From Naasia lichenicola (lineage in GTDB: Bacteria; Actinomycetota; Actinomycetes; Actinomycetales; Microbacteriaceae): 64,000 nucleotides of DNA. The notes beneath the pieces were generated by a model. That model was not told where the DNA came from. It was given only the letters and a program-made list of their open reading frames with translations, and did no database searches. Shown in pieces: positions 16,399 to 24,659 of this stretch. The DNA lies in NCBI RefSeq assembly GCF_004801885.1, contig NZ_SSSM01000005.1, positions 930,001-994,000 of the forward strand. Direction: 5' to 3'. Position numbers and translations under genes: made by a program. Numbering within the stretch: position 1 is the first letter of the stretch; every line of letters starts with the position of its first letter.

Positions 16399-16414
16399 AT
16401 CGATCAACGTCGAT
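16399..16414 (+). promoter_or_regulatory. ArsR operator 2
   Basis: ATCGATCAACGTCGAT: arms ATCGA/TCGAT around TCAACG. It shares the CAACGTCGAT-like core with operator 1 and lies upstream of the divergent flavoprotein gene. Confidence 0.5.
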
Positions 16415-16459
16415 ATAGATTCCGGGGTCTAACGGCTCATGGATGAAGGAGACCCACGC

Positions 16460-17866
16460 ATGACGATGACCCTCACCGTGCCGCCCCGTGCCACAGAGGA
16501 CCGGCTCACCGGCCTGCCGGTCGCGATCATCGGCGCTGGGCCCATCGGCCTCGCCGCCGCCGCCCAGCTGCTCGAGCGGGGGATCAAGGTCGTCGTCTAC
16601 GAGGCCGGCGACCACGCGGGCGCCGCCGTGACCCAGTGGGGACATACCCGCCTCTTCACGCCGTGGGAGCACCTGATCGACCCGGCTGCGCGACGCCTGT
16701 TGGACGCCGGCGGATGGGTGTCGCCCGTGAGCGACGAGCTGCCTCTCGGCAGTCAGCTCGTCCGCGACTACCTGGCGCCGCTCGCCGCCACCACCGAGCT
16801 CGCGCCCCGCATCCGATATCGCTCGCGCGTCACCGCCGTCAGCCGCGAGGGCATGGACCGCACCCGATCCACCGGCCGCGCGTCGACGCCGTTCCTGCTG
16901 CGTATTCAATCAACAGGGGAGACCATCGATGTGCTGGCGCGCGCGGTCATCGATACCTCCGGCACCTATTCCACCCCCAACTCGCTCGCATCCTCCGGTC
17001 TCGACCCGCTCGGTTCCTCCGGCGGCGGCGCATTCGTCAGTCACGCGCTGCCGGACGTCCTGGGTGCCGAGCGTGCCCGGTTCGCCGGACGCCGCGTGCT
17101 CGTCGTGGGGGCCGGACATTCCGCTGCCAACACCCTCCTCAAGCTCGCCGAGCTCGCGACGGAGGAACCCGGAACGGATATCACATGGGCCATCCGCGGC
17201 GCCGATCCGGTACGCGTGTACGGCTCCGATGGCGACGAGCTCGAGGAGCGGGGCAAGCTCGGTGGCCGGGTGCACGAACTCGTCCGATCCGGTGCGGTCA
17301 CGCTGCTCGACCGTTTCGAGATCGAGCGGCTGGACGAGTCAGAGGGCGCCTGCGCGGTGACCGCGCGCCGCGGTGCAGCGCCGGCGAGCGTCACCGTCGA
17401 TGTCGTGGTGAACGCGACCGGCTTCCGCCCCGACCTCGACATGCTCCGCGAAGTGCGCGTCTCGCTGGACGAGATCGTGGAGGCCCCGCGTGCGCTGGCG
17501 CCCCTCATCGACCCGAACCTGCACTCCTGCGGCACGGTCGAACCCCACGGCGTCGCCGAGCTCGCCCACCCCGAATCGAACTTCTTCATCGCCGGGATGA
17601 AGTCCTACGGACGTGCGCCGACCTTCCTGCTGCTGACCGGCTACGAGCAGGTCCGCTCGATCGCCGACGAGCTCGCCGGCAACCATGCGGCCGCCCGACA
17701 GGTGCAGCTTGTACTTCCGCAGACCGGGGTCTGCTCGACCGACCTCGGATCCGGTGGCGCCGGCTGCTGCGCGGTCGAGCCCGCCACCTCGGAGACGATG
17801 TGGGAGGCCAACTCATCGGCGGAGACGACGGGGGCCGACCCGAAGTCCAGCGGATGCTGCGCGTGA
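16460..17866 (+). CDS. arsenic-operon flavoprotein (ArsO-like NAD(P)/FAD oxidoreductase)
   Basis: 468 aa two-dinucleotide flavoprotein. The FAD motif IIGAGPIGLAAA is near residue 24 and a second nucleotide motif VVGAGHSAANT near residue 212; VVNATGFRPDLD is the ATG hinge of flavin monooxygenase-like enzymes. The C-terminus is cysteine-rich (GSGGAGCCAVEP, SSGCCA), which could bind arsenicals. Related proteins occur in many actinobacterial ars operons, role unproven. ATG 16460 is preceded by GAAGGAGA. The stop overlaps the next start (GTGA), so the two are coupled. Expected to be induced by arsenite through the divergent ArsR. Confidence 0.8.
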   Translation: MTMTLTVPPRATEDRLTGLPVAIIGAGPIGLAAAAQLLERGIKVVVYEAGDHAGAAVTQWGHTRLFTPWEHLIDPAARRLLDAGGWVSPVSDELPLGSQLVRDYLAPLAATTELAPRIRYRSRVTAVSREGMDRTRSTGRASTPFLLRIQSTGETIDVLARAVIDTSGTYSTPNSLASSGLDPLGSSGGGAFVSHALPDVLGAERARFAGRRVLVVGAGHSAANTLLKLAELATEEPGTDITWAIRGADPVRVYGSDGDELEERGKLGGRVHELVRSGAVTLLDRFEIERLDESEGACAVTARRGAAPASVTVDVVVNATGFRPDLDMLREVRVSLDEIVEAPRALAPLIDPNLHSCGTVEPHGVAELAHPESNFFIAGMKSYGRAPTFLLLTGYEQVRSIADELAGNHAAARQVQLVLPQTGVCSTDLGSGGAGCCAVEPATSETMWEANSSAETTGADPKSSGCCA

Positions 17867-18375
17867 GCGTCGCCGTCCGCGCGATGACGGCGGGGGACTG
17901 GCCGCAGGTCGAGGCGATCTATCGGGAGGGGATCGACACCGGCCACGCGACGTTCGAAGCCGCCCCACCCGATTGGGCTGACTTCGATGCGGGAAAGCTG
18001 CCCGTCGGACGCCTCGTCGCTGTTGACGACGGCGCCATTTTGGGCTGGACCGCTCTGACTCCCATTTCGGCGAGGCCCGTCTACCGGGGCGTCGTCGAAC
18101 ACTCCGTCTACGTCGGCGAGCTCGCGAGAGGACACAGCGTCGGCCGGCTGCTGGTCTCCGCACTCATCGAGGCCGCCGAAGACGCAGGCATCTGGACGAT
18201 CCAATCGAGCATCTTCCCCGAGAATCTCGCCAGTCTCGCTCTGCACACGAGGCTCGGATTCCGCGAGATCGGAAGGCGCGAGCGCATCGCCCTCATGACC
18301 TACGGGCCTCTCGCCGGTCGGTGGCGGGACACCCTCCTCATCGAACGGCGCAGCGCTTCCGATCCACTCAGCTGA
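17863..18375 (+). CDS. GNAT acetyltransferase, ArsN1/phosphinothricin acetyltransferase-like
   Basis: 170 aa GNAT fold: VRAMTAGDWPQVEAIYREGI, a substrate loop GHATFEAAPPDW, the acetyl-CoA segment VGELARGHSVGRLLVSALIE, and NLASLALHTRLGFREIGRRE. These match the PAT/ArsN1 group, which acetylates phosphinothricin or its arsenic analogue arsinothricin. The position directly behind an ArsR-controlled flavoprotein favours an ArsN1-type role in detoxifying an organoarsenical antibiotic. That role is inferred from context. GTG 17863 overlaps the upstream stop; an ATG at 17854 is an alternative. Confidence 0.75.
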   Translation: MSVAVRAMTAGDWPQVEAIYREGIDTGHATFEAAPPDWADFDAGKLPVGRLVAVDDGAILGWTALTPISARPVYRGVVEHSVYVGELARGHSVGRLLVSALIEAAEDAGIWTIQSSIFPENLASLALHTRLGFREIGRRERIALMTYGPLAGRWRDTLLIERRSASDPLS

Positions 18376-18407
18376 AGAGGTCCGTGGAGCGCACTCCGGC
18401 GCCTGAC

Positions 18408-18608
18408 CTAGCGAGCGGTGTCGCCGTCGGGGGTCGGAGCCTCGGAATCGACGTCCTCAGGGGAGGACTCGATCTCGGAGTCACCCACCACCTCTGCGCC
18501 CGAGGTGATCAGCGCTTCCTCACCGGCGGACGGACTGATCCGCATGCTGGGGAGTTCGGCTTCGTCGATCGGGTCGTCGGGCAGACGCGTACCGCTGGAT
18601 TCGCTCAT
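18408..18608 (-). CDS. small acidic hypothetical protein
   Basis: 66 aa, highly acidic and Ser/Pro-rich (PDDPIDEAELPSMRISPSAG, EVVGDSEIESSPEDVDSEAP), predicted to be disordered. ATG 18608 lies directly behind GGAGG with almost no spacing; an in-frame TTG at 18620 is the alternative start. No family recognised. It converges with the ArsN-like gene. Confidence 0.5.
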   Translation of the reverse strand: MSESSGTRLPDDPIDEAELPSMRISPSAGEEALITSGAEVVGDSEIESSPEDVDSEAPTPDGDTAR

Positions 18609-18803
18609 CCTCCGATCCAACGCCGATCGCGCTCGACTTCCAGATCAGCGACCGAACTTTCCCTCGTGGACCGGAAAAGTTCACCCAGGGGTTCACGAAG
18701 CTCATGCACCGTCGCGCGAACCACGCTCCCCTTCATGCTGTGAGCGAAGCTTGCCGACGAGAACCGTTGCTGTGATCGAGCGCCGTCACTTCGGTCTGCG
18801 CCG

Positions 18804-19097
18804 TCAGTCCTTCGAGAGACTGGTCTCGACCCCGGCACTTCTCAGCTCCAGCTCGGCCAGAAAGGCCGCCGTCGGATGGCGGTCGTCCTGGGGCTCGTCG
18901 ATGGGGCGGCTGCTCAGGTGGATCGACGGGTTGAGGTAGATCTGCACCGTCTGGGACGCGCCGGAAACGGTGAGGGTGGGAACCGTCACGACGTCGACGC
19001 CGCCCCGCTGCCCCAGCGCGAGCGCGTACCTGATGAATCCGTCAGCGACCTCGTCGAGCATGATCAGCTCTTCGCCGTCATAGCGCACACGCTTCAT
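18804..19097 (-). CDS. small hypothetical protein
   Basis: 97 aa (MKRVRYDGEELIMLDEVADG, VDVVTVPTLTVSGASQTVQI, DDRHPTAAFLAELELRS). A beta-rich soluble protein without signal or membrane helix; no family recognised. The ATG at 19097 is preferred because the first segment reads as a natural N-terminal strand. The open frame continues upstream to 19382, but that part has unnatural composition. Confidence 0.5.
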   Translation of the reverse strand: MKRVRYDGEELIMLDEVADGFIRYALALGQRGGVDVVTVPTLTVSGASQTVQIYLNPSIHLSSRPIDEPQDDRHPTAAFLAELELRSAGVETSLSKD

Positions 19098-19452
19098 CGT
19101 CAACCCCTGCTGCTTGCGGAGATGGACGGGCGCTGCAGCCACGGTCCCGGTTGTGAAAAGGCGCACGTCGATTGAGGAGTGCGGATTCGACCAATCGTGG
19201 GCATGGCCTTGCCTCGGAGCATAGCCTCCAGCCACGCGAGCTCGTTCAGACAGTCGCCAGAGCTCCCGAAGCTGGATCCGCCGATGCGCTGGTGGGGGAG
19301 TTCCACCCCCGCGGTAAAAGAGTCGAGGCCCGGACATATGGTCGTCCATCCGCGAGAAGAGGGCCCGGACCAGGCGAGACACCCGAAGAGGGAGCGGTCG
19401 CGCGGGTTCTGGACCTGAATACTCCTTTGAGGACCAACGATTCGGGGGAATC
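19098..19452. other. intergenic region without a convincing gene
   Basis: About 355 bases between a minus-strand small gene and the plus-strand SGNH-GAF gene. Open frames here have atypical composition and no start signals. It probably holds the two divergent promoters. Confidence 0.4.
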
Positions 19453-20691
19453 TTGCCGCTCTACGAGCATCTGCGCGCACCGCTGCGCATGTGGTACGCC
19501 AACATGCTGCAGGCGGCGCCCTCCACGCCACATCCTCGAGGCGACGCGACGGTGCGCGTCGGACCCGAGGGAGACACCGATCGAGTCCTCCTCATCGGCA
19601 ACGGCCCACTGCATGGCTGGGGTGTCTCGCTGCACGATCTCGCTGTTCCTGGACAGCTCGCTCGAGCGCTGAACGAGCGGTCGTCGAGATCGGCATCCGT
19701 CGAGTACGTGGGGGACGAGCGGATGAATGCCGCATCGACTCTCGCGTGGCTCGGGAATCGAGCGGCGGCCGGACACGACCTGATCGTCATCGCCCTGGGC
19801 ATGAACGACGCCCTCCGTCTGACACGGCTCGATGACTGGAAGCGCGACTATGCCGCTGTCCTCGATCGAGTGCTCTCAGACATCCATCCTGCGGCCCAGG
19901 TGATCCTCGTCGGGCTGCCGAACATCCGTGCCTACGCGATGGCGAACTCGTCCGCGGGATCGGTGGCGCAGCTGCACGCCGACCGCATGACCGAGTTCAC
20001 TGTCGAGCTGGCACAGAATCACCCTCGGGTCACCGCCGTCCACGCTCCCGCAGAGAAGTTCGAGGCCGCAAGGCCGCTCGGTTCACCGAAGATGTACCAG
20101 GCATGGGCAGAGGCTCTCTCGATCCATCTCAGCCCCGTCCTGGAAACGATCCGCGCCGCAAAGCCCTTCGCTGACGAGACTGAGCGGCGCTGGGAGTGGG
20201 CGGGCACCGAGCGCGCGGTTCGTGCTGCGAGCACGACCGACGGCAGGTCTCCGCTGGATGAGATCGTGCGCGAGGCGCAGGAGATGTTCGGGGTCAGCCT
20301 CGCGGCAGTCAACGTGCTCGACGGCGACCGCAACTGGTTCGTCGCCAACAGCGGCGGCGCGCCCTCCTCCATGCCTCGGGAGCTGGCCTACTGCAACGAG
20401 ACGGTCGCGCAGGACAGACCCGTGGTCGTCCCGGACTCTGCGGCCGATGATCGGTTCAAGAACAACCCCTTCCTCGACGTCGTGCAGCTTCCCTTCTACG
20501 CGGGCATCCCTTTGCACTCGGAAGACGGCCGGGCAGTGGGAACGCTCTGCATCCTGGACGGCACGCCCCGAAAGGCTTCGGCCGTTGACCTCCAGCGGCT
20601 CCAAGTGCTCGCGGATCGCGCCGAGCGGGAACTCGCGCTGCTGGCGGCGGGCACTCGGGCTGCCAGTGAAGAGCAGCTCGCCCCCGCCTGA
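19453..20691 (+). CDS. SGNH-like domain fused to a GAF domain
   Basis: 412 aa from a TTG behind GGGGGAATC. Residues 35-240 have the layout of SGNH/GDSL hydrolases: block I is VLLIGNGPLHGWGV, block III is IALGMNDALRL and there is a VILVGLPNIRAY strand. The nucleophile motif GDS is replaced by GNG, and no C-terminal D-x-x-H is visible, so the domain may be inactive and used for binding. Residues 260-400 form a GAF domain (FGVSLAAVNVLDGDRNWFVA, VVPDSAADDRFKNNP, FYAGIPLHSEDGRAVGTLCI). No output domain is seen. It may sense a small ligand or redox state; partner unknown. Confidence 0.75.
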   Translation: MPLYEHLRAPLRMWYANMLQAAPSTPHPRGDATVRVGPEGDTDRVLLIGNGPLHGWGVSLHDLAVPGQLARALNERSSRSASVEYVGDERMNAASTLAWLGNRAAAGHDLIVIALGMNDALRLTRLDDWKRDYAAVLDRVLSDIHPAAQVILVGLPNIRAYAMANSSAGSVAQLHADRMTEFTVELAQNHPRVTAVHAPAEKFEAARPLGSPKMYQAWAEALSIHLSPVLETIRAAKPFADETERRWEWAGTERAVRAASTTDGRSPLDEIVREAQEMFGVSLAAVNVLDGDRNWFVANSGGAPSSMPRELAYCNETVAQDRPVVVPDSAADDRFKNNPFLDVVQLPFYAGIPLHSEDGRAVGTLCILDGTPRKASAVDLQRLQVLADRAERELALLAAGTRAASEEQLAPA

Positions 20692-20782
20692 CGTCGCAAT
20701 CGAGAGAGCGATGCACTGCTGTCCGCAGACCTCTCCGCGTGAGTCAGTGTGCGGGTCGTGCGGGCACCTGCGGTGAGCTGTA

Positions 20783-21103
20783 CTACGACTTGCGCTCCGG
20801 GCCCCCTCGGCGAGCGTCGTCGGATGCCCAGCGCTCTTCGAGCTTCGTGACCTCACTCTTGTCGAGCGTGGATTCCGCAACGAAGAGCATCAGGATTGAG
20901 CGCCACGCACCGAGGACCATGCCTCGAAAAGACCACGGGTTCCGCTCGGACTTGCGTGCTTCGTCGCTCACACCACGGACGCTACTCGCGTGCCGTTCCG
21001 GAAGCGAGCGAGTGCCCAGCTCGTACAGCGCTCCGGTGGTGGCGCGAAGGCGGTTGATAGGGGTTACAGCGATCGCGCCGCAGATGCTGGTTGCACCTGA
21101 CAT
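20783..21103 (-). CDS. hypothetical protein, doubtful
   Basis: 106 aa from ATG 21103, with AGGTGG about 8 bases upstream. The sequence (SGATSICGAIAVTPINRLRA, SFRGMVLGAWRSILMLFVAE, VTKLEERWASDDARRGG) has one hydrophobic helix and a charged C-terminus. No family is recognised and codon bias is only moderate, so it may not be real. Confidence 0.35.
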   Translation of the reverse strand: MSGATSICGAIAVTPINRLRATTGALYELGTRSLPERHASSVRGVSDEARKSERNPWSFRGMVLGAWRSILMLFVAESTLDKSEVTKLEERWASDDARRGGPERKS

Positions 21104-21233
21104 CGCTCTGGCCACCTCATGCTGCGCTGATATCCATTCGCTCCACACCCTCAAGTGATGGTTGAATGAGGGGTTGCCGTAACCGCGGTCACATTTGGCG
21201 CTCGTCATGCGAGCTCAGAGCAGGAGGTTCATC

Positions 21234-21515
21234 ATGGGTGTAATCGGCACGATCATCACCGTCATCGTCGTTGGCCTGATCGCCGGCGCGCTCGCGCGAC
21301 TCATCATCCCCGGCCGGCAGAGCATGTCCATCGGCATGACGATCCTGCTCGGCGTCATCGGCTCGTTCGTGGGCGGCTTCCTCGGCTTCCTCCTCTTCGG
21401 AAAGGACGCGGGCGACGGGTTCCTCCAGCCGGCAGGCATCATCGGCTCGATCATCGGCGCGATCATCGTCCTTGCCATCTACCTTGCGGTGAAGGGTCGC
21501 GGCGCGCGCCGTTAG
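21234..21515 (+). CDS. GlsB/YeaQ/YmgE-family stress membrane protein
   Basis: 93 aa with three hydrophobic, Gly/Ile-rich helices: [40 protein letters not shown] and [20 protein letters not shown]. The [12 protein letters not shown] loop after helix 1 is the hallmark of transglycosylase-associated (GlsB/YeaQ) proteins, which are induced by general stress and whose biochemistry is unknown. GCAGGAGG lies 7 bases upstream of the ATG. A strong terminator follows. Family members often belong to the same stress regulon as Asp23/Gls24, which also occurs at the left end of the window. Confidence 0.88.
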   Translation: MGVIGTIITVIVVGLIAGALARLIIPGRQSMSIGMTILLGVIGSFVGGFLGFLLFGKDAGDGFLQPAGIIGSIIGAIIVLAIYLAVKGRGARR

Positions 21516-21587
21516 ACCTGACCGAAAGAGGGCGCGGTCCCGGAGACGAGCCCGCGCCCTCTGCTGTTAGACCCGACCGGCAGAGGG
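21511..21587 (+). repeat. tandem degenerate repeat covering the GlsB gene end
   Basis: 22-base units at 21511-21532 and 21566-21587, both beginning GTTAGACC and ending AGAGGG, match at 19 of 22 positions with a 55-base period. The first includes the stop codon of the GlsB-type gene; both are followed by GC-rich hairpins. This looks like a duplicated gene end. Confidence 0.5.
21527..21562 (+). terminator. terminator of the GlsB-family gene
   Basis: An 11-base stem, AGAGGGCGCGG with CCGCGCCCTCT, and a 14-base loop, starting 11 bases after the stop codon. Confidence 0.75.
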
Positions 21588-21655
21588 TGGGCCCCCGTGG
21601 ACGGGCCCGAGCCGCTGGATGCTGCCGGCTCGCGACTCATGACACCTTGAACGAT

Positions 21656-22834
21656 CTAGTTGACCAGCGACCGTTCGAGCGGTGTGCGGATAGCCGGTGT
21701 GACGAGGGCGCCATTCAGCCGACGCTGCAGTCGTTCTGCCGCCAGTTCGATTTGGTGGACAGCGCTGGAGCCTCGGTCTGCTGCGATCGCCGTGCGGATC
21801 TCTCCCGTTCGTGCGACTGCCCAGGAGCCGATGATCTCGCCGTTCCACCAGATGGTGGGACCGATGTTGCCCGCGGGGTCGAAGATCTGTTGCGGGTCGA
21901 TGCCGAGGAACCATTTCCGGTCTCTCCACCCCATCGACGTGGGGTCGAGGCTCGGTAGCAGCGTTGCCTCCGGCACAGCGTCATCATCGGGCGTGGATGC
22001 GTCATGCCGCAGGTCGATCCCGGCTACGCCATGCAGGTCGACCTCCTCGATCGGCAGGCGGGAAAGGGCAGCGCGAGTGGTCGTCTTGTTCCAGCCTGTC
22101 CACCATTGAAGGTCGTCCGCAGTGGCTGGGCCGTAGCGTTCGAGCCACCGCCGAGCGAGCATCGCCTGCGACTCGGCTGGATCCATCAGAGGCAACCCGT
22201 TCGGCCACCAGTGGTCGACGGGTTCCCAGAGGTGGTGCCTGCTGGTCCATGGTCCCGTTGGGGTGCCTCGAACCATCCGACCAGCCGTACTCATCACCGT
22301 GAGCAATGGCGATGTCACGTTCTGCGGCTTCTCTGACGGGGACCCGGGGTGGATCGTCGTCCGCAGAGCGGGCACCGCCGCTGCGAGCTGCGCTCCTGTG
22401 GCTGCACCTGCGCTCTCCAGGGCCGCGTCGACGTCGGCTCCGACGATGTCGAGCCATTCGTCTGCGTCTGTGCCGAGGGCGGGTTCTGATCCGTTTCTGT
22501 CGAGACGACTGATGAGTTGCCGGCGGAGGGTCGCCGCGAGCGGCGTGCTGACGGCGCCCTGGATCGCCGGCACATCGACGGTCGGAAATACGAAGAGGGT
22601 GCGACGCATCGCCATCCACCGCACGAGGGTTCGATTCTCATAGAGGGAGGAAGCCACGTCAGCGATCGTCGTTGTGGATGTCCTGGCAAGTACGGAGAGG
22701 TAGACCGTCGCCGGGTCTGTGGCATGAAGGGCCACCAACGCTTTGGTCACTCGCTCGGGGCCGTCTGCGTCACCTCGGAGATGGTGCTTGTGCACCAGCA
22801 TCCGGCGTCGTTCCTCGATCGAGAACGTGCGCAC
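21656..22834 (-). CDS. winged-helix DNA-binding domain protein (HTH_42 / YcaQ-AlkX-like)
   Basis: 392 aa. The family pattern is visible: RRRMLVHKHHLRGDADGPER, LVALHATDPATVYLSVLART, NRTLVRWMAMRRTLFVFP, DLQWWTGWNKTTTRAALSRL, and the conserved Q-Q-I-F-D-P near the C-terminus. Proteins of this superfamily include the DNA glycosylases AlkX/YcaQ and AlkZ; many actinobacterial members are uncharacterised. The Q-x-Q catalytic motif of AlkZ/YcaQ is not clearly present, so repair activity cannot be claimed. It is the last chromosomal gene before the island junction. Confidence 0.78.
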   Translation of the reverse strand: MRTFSIEERRRMLVHKHHLRGDADGPERVTKALVALHATDPATVYLSVLARTSTTTIADVASSLYENRTLVRWMAMRRTLFVFPTVDVPAIQGAVSTPLAATLRRQLISRLDRNGSEPALGTDADEWLDIVGADVDAALESAGAATGAQLAAAVPALRTTIHPGSPSEKPQNVTSPLLTVMSTAGRMVRGTPTGPWTSRHHLWEPVDHWWPNGLPLMDPAESQAMLARRWLERYGPATADDLQWWTGWNKTTTRAALSRLPIEEVDLHGVAGIDLRHDASTPDDDAVPEATLLPSLDPTSMGWRDRKWFLGIDPQQIFDPAGNIGPTIWWNGEIIGSWAVARTGEIRTAIAADRGSSAVHQIELAAERLQRRLNGALVTPAIRTPLERSLVN

Positions 22835-23450
22835 CTACTCATCCCTTCGCGGCATCTGCTCCCACACGGCCGACAGGGAGGCGAACATCGCAACGCTCCG
22901 CACAGGTCCGGTGACGTGCAGGTTCGAGGTGGTCAGCCGTCGTCCGATCGCTCCGTCGATGAACCGTCGGATTCGAGCGGGCGGTGAAGCAAACTAGATG
23001 CTGATCACCCATTTTATGGTGGAACACGGTGCCCTGGAGGGACTCGAACTCCCGAACTAGCCTCTGACCAGGTATTCTCCAGGCCAGAAACCGCGGAAAC
23101 ATCCGGTTCTAGACTCACATGTGTGGGCCTCGATCACCCCGATATTTCTACAAGTGTGGGCAAATTGTGGGCACGGGAAGCTGGCGCGGACGCGCGCACG
23201 GCTTACTGCCGCGCACTGTTCGAAGTGCCAGCGGATCGGATTGTTCAGCAGTCTTCCGAGCATGCGGCGCTTCAATCAAGTCCAGCGCCTGAGTCGAGCG
23301 ATCAGTCATCCTGCCGCAGACCCCAAAAGCCTCGAGCGGCGCCACATCGCTCGCTGTAGCTGGTTGAAGTACCAGGCCGTCGACGTCCTAGACTGCACAC
23401 GGATTCCGAGCCCTCCGCCTGGTGCGGGCCGACCGCTGGAGAGGTGCTTG
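22835..23450. other. island left junction, intergenic
   Basis: 616 bases between the winged-helix gene and the first island gene. It holds the tRNA-3'-like repeat copy A at 23027-23175. Reading right to left, 23060-23275 has an open frame sharing CPxFAHT..NIGVIEA..TxCFRGF with the second copy near 36 kb. No complete gene is supported. Confidence 0.6.
23027..23175 (-). repeat. tRNA-3'-end-like attachment repeat, copy A
   Basis: Three blocks are shared in the same order and orientation with copy B near 35.9 kb: 23027-23052 (contains GGACTCGAACTCC; reversed it reads as a tRNA T-loop and acceptor end, TTCGAGTCCCTCCAGGGCAC), 23088-23108 (19 of 21 identical) and 23127-23175 (ends TGTGGGCAAATTGTGGGCAC). 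A complete tRNA cannot be folded. The pattern suits a duplicated att site left by tRNA-targeted integration. Confidence 0.7.
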
Positions 23451-24632
23451 GTGGACATCGTCAGAGGCGTGCGCGCGCCGGCCAGTGACGGCCTCGTAGA
23501 CATCAGGATCGATCGAGGTCGCATTTCCGCGATCACACCGGCGGAATCGCGCACCACCGACCAGGCCCTGCTCGTGATGCCGGGACTCGTCGATTCCCAT
23601 CTGCATCTGGAGAAGGCCTACCTGCTCGACCGCATGGCAGCGGATGCATCCAACCTGGCTGAGGCCATCGCCTTCACATCGGCGCTCAAACGCGATTTCA
23701 CCGCGGGGGACATCCTCACCAGGGCGCGGCGGGTGCTCGACGAGTCGCTCTCACATGGAGTGACGCACGTGCGCTGTCACGTGGAGATCGACGACACTCT
23801 GGGACTACTCGCGATGAAGACCATCCTCGCTTTGAAGGAGGAATACGCCAACCGGGTCACGCTCAACGTCGTTGCCTTTCCCCAGGAAGGCATCTTCGTC
23901 CAACGGACCACCGCCGACCTGATGGAGGAGTCGATGCGGATGGGAGCGGACGCTGTGGGGGGCATCCCCTACAACGACCGCGACGTCGCCGAGCACCTCG
24001 ACTTCGTGTTCGAGCTGGCGGCGCGGTTCGACAAGCCGCTCGACCTCCATATCGACCTCTCGGACGATCCTGGGCAACTCGATGTGCTCGAGGTCATCGA
24101 GCGCACGCGTCGTCTCGAGATGGAGGGCCGCGTGTCCCTCGGACACCTCACCTCGCTCGGATCGGTGCCGGTGGACGAGGCTCGGCGCATCGCGGCGGCA
24201 TTGGCGCAGTCTCGGATCAGCGTCATCACCCTTCCCGTCACGGATGCCTTCCTCAACGGGCGCGCTGACCAGCAGGCGGCACGCCGCGGGCTCACCCCTG
24301 TACGACTCTTGTTGGAGGAGGGGGTCAATGTCGCGGTCGCCACGAACAACATCCAGAATCCATTCACACCCTTCGGCAGGGGGAACATCCTCGACGTCGC
24401 CAACCTGCTCGCTGTGCTGTGCCATCTGGGCAGCGCAGAGGACGCTTCGACGATCTTCAGGATGCTCACGTCTCATGCGGCATCCGCCATCGGCCTCACG
24501 TCGTACGGCCTCGAGGTCGGAGCCGACGCCGATTTCGCCCTCTACAACGCGAGCAGTGCACGCGATGCGCTCCTACAGCGGGAGCGACCGATGGAGGTCT
24601 ACAAGCGTGGACGGCTGGTCGCCCAGGCGTAG
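23451..24632 (+). CDS. amidohydrolase, cytosine-deaminase-like but with altered active site
   Basis: 393 aa from GTG 23451, with GGAGAGG about 7 bases upstream. Metal-dependent TIM-barrel amidohydrolase related to CodA: N-terminal beta-sandwich VDIVRGVRAPASDGLVDIRI, metal site DSHLHLEKAYLLDR, then DLHIDLSDDPGQ and SLGHLTSLG. The positions corresponding to the CodA catalytic Glu (HCDE) and Asp (HDD) appear as Leu (HIDL) and Asn (ATNNIQNPFTPFG). The chemistry is therefore probably not ordinary cytosine deamination. First gene of the island; followed after 27 bases by an alpha/beta hydrolase with its own possible promoter. Confidence 0.8.
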   Translation: MDIVRGVRAPASDGLVDIRIDRGRISAITPAESRTTDQALLVMPGLVDSHLHLEKAYLLDRMAADASNLAEAIAFTSALKRDFTAGDILTRARRVLDESLSHGVTHVRCHVEIDDTLGLLAMKTILALKEEYANRVTLNVVAFPQEGIFVQRTTADLMEESMRMGADAVGGIPYNDRDVAEHLDFVFELAARFDKPLDLHIDLSDDPGQLDVLEVIERTRRLEMEGRVSLGHLTSLGSVPVDEARRIAAALAQSRISVITLPVTDAFLNGRADQQAARRGLTPVRLLLEEGVNVAVATNNIQNPFTPFGRGNILDVANLLAVLCHLGSAEDASTIFRMLTSHAASAIGLTSYGLEVGADADFALYNASSARDALLQRERPMEVYKRGRLVAQA

Positions 24633-24659
24633 TCACGGATTCGAGTATCGTTTCGACGC

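Noticed and set aside
16636-17860. Plus-strand Arg-rich open frame overlapping the ars flavoprotein
   Set aside because: Wrong-frame translation of the flavoprotein; only its last part (from 17863) is a real gene, the acetyltransferase.
23027-23110. Possible complete minus-strand tRNA gene at the left repeat
   Set aside because: Only the T-loop and acceptor-like 3' end can be read. No matching 5' acceptor strand, D-arm or anticodon arm fits upstream, and the T-stem pairs poorly.
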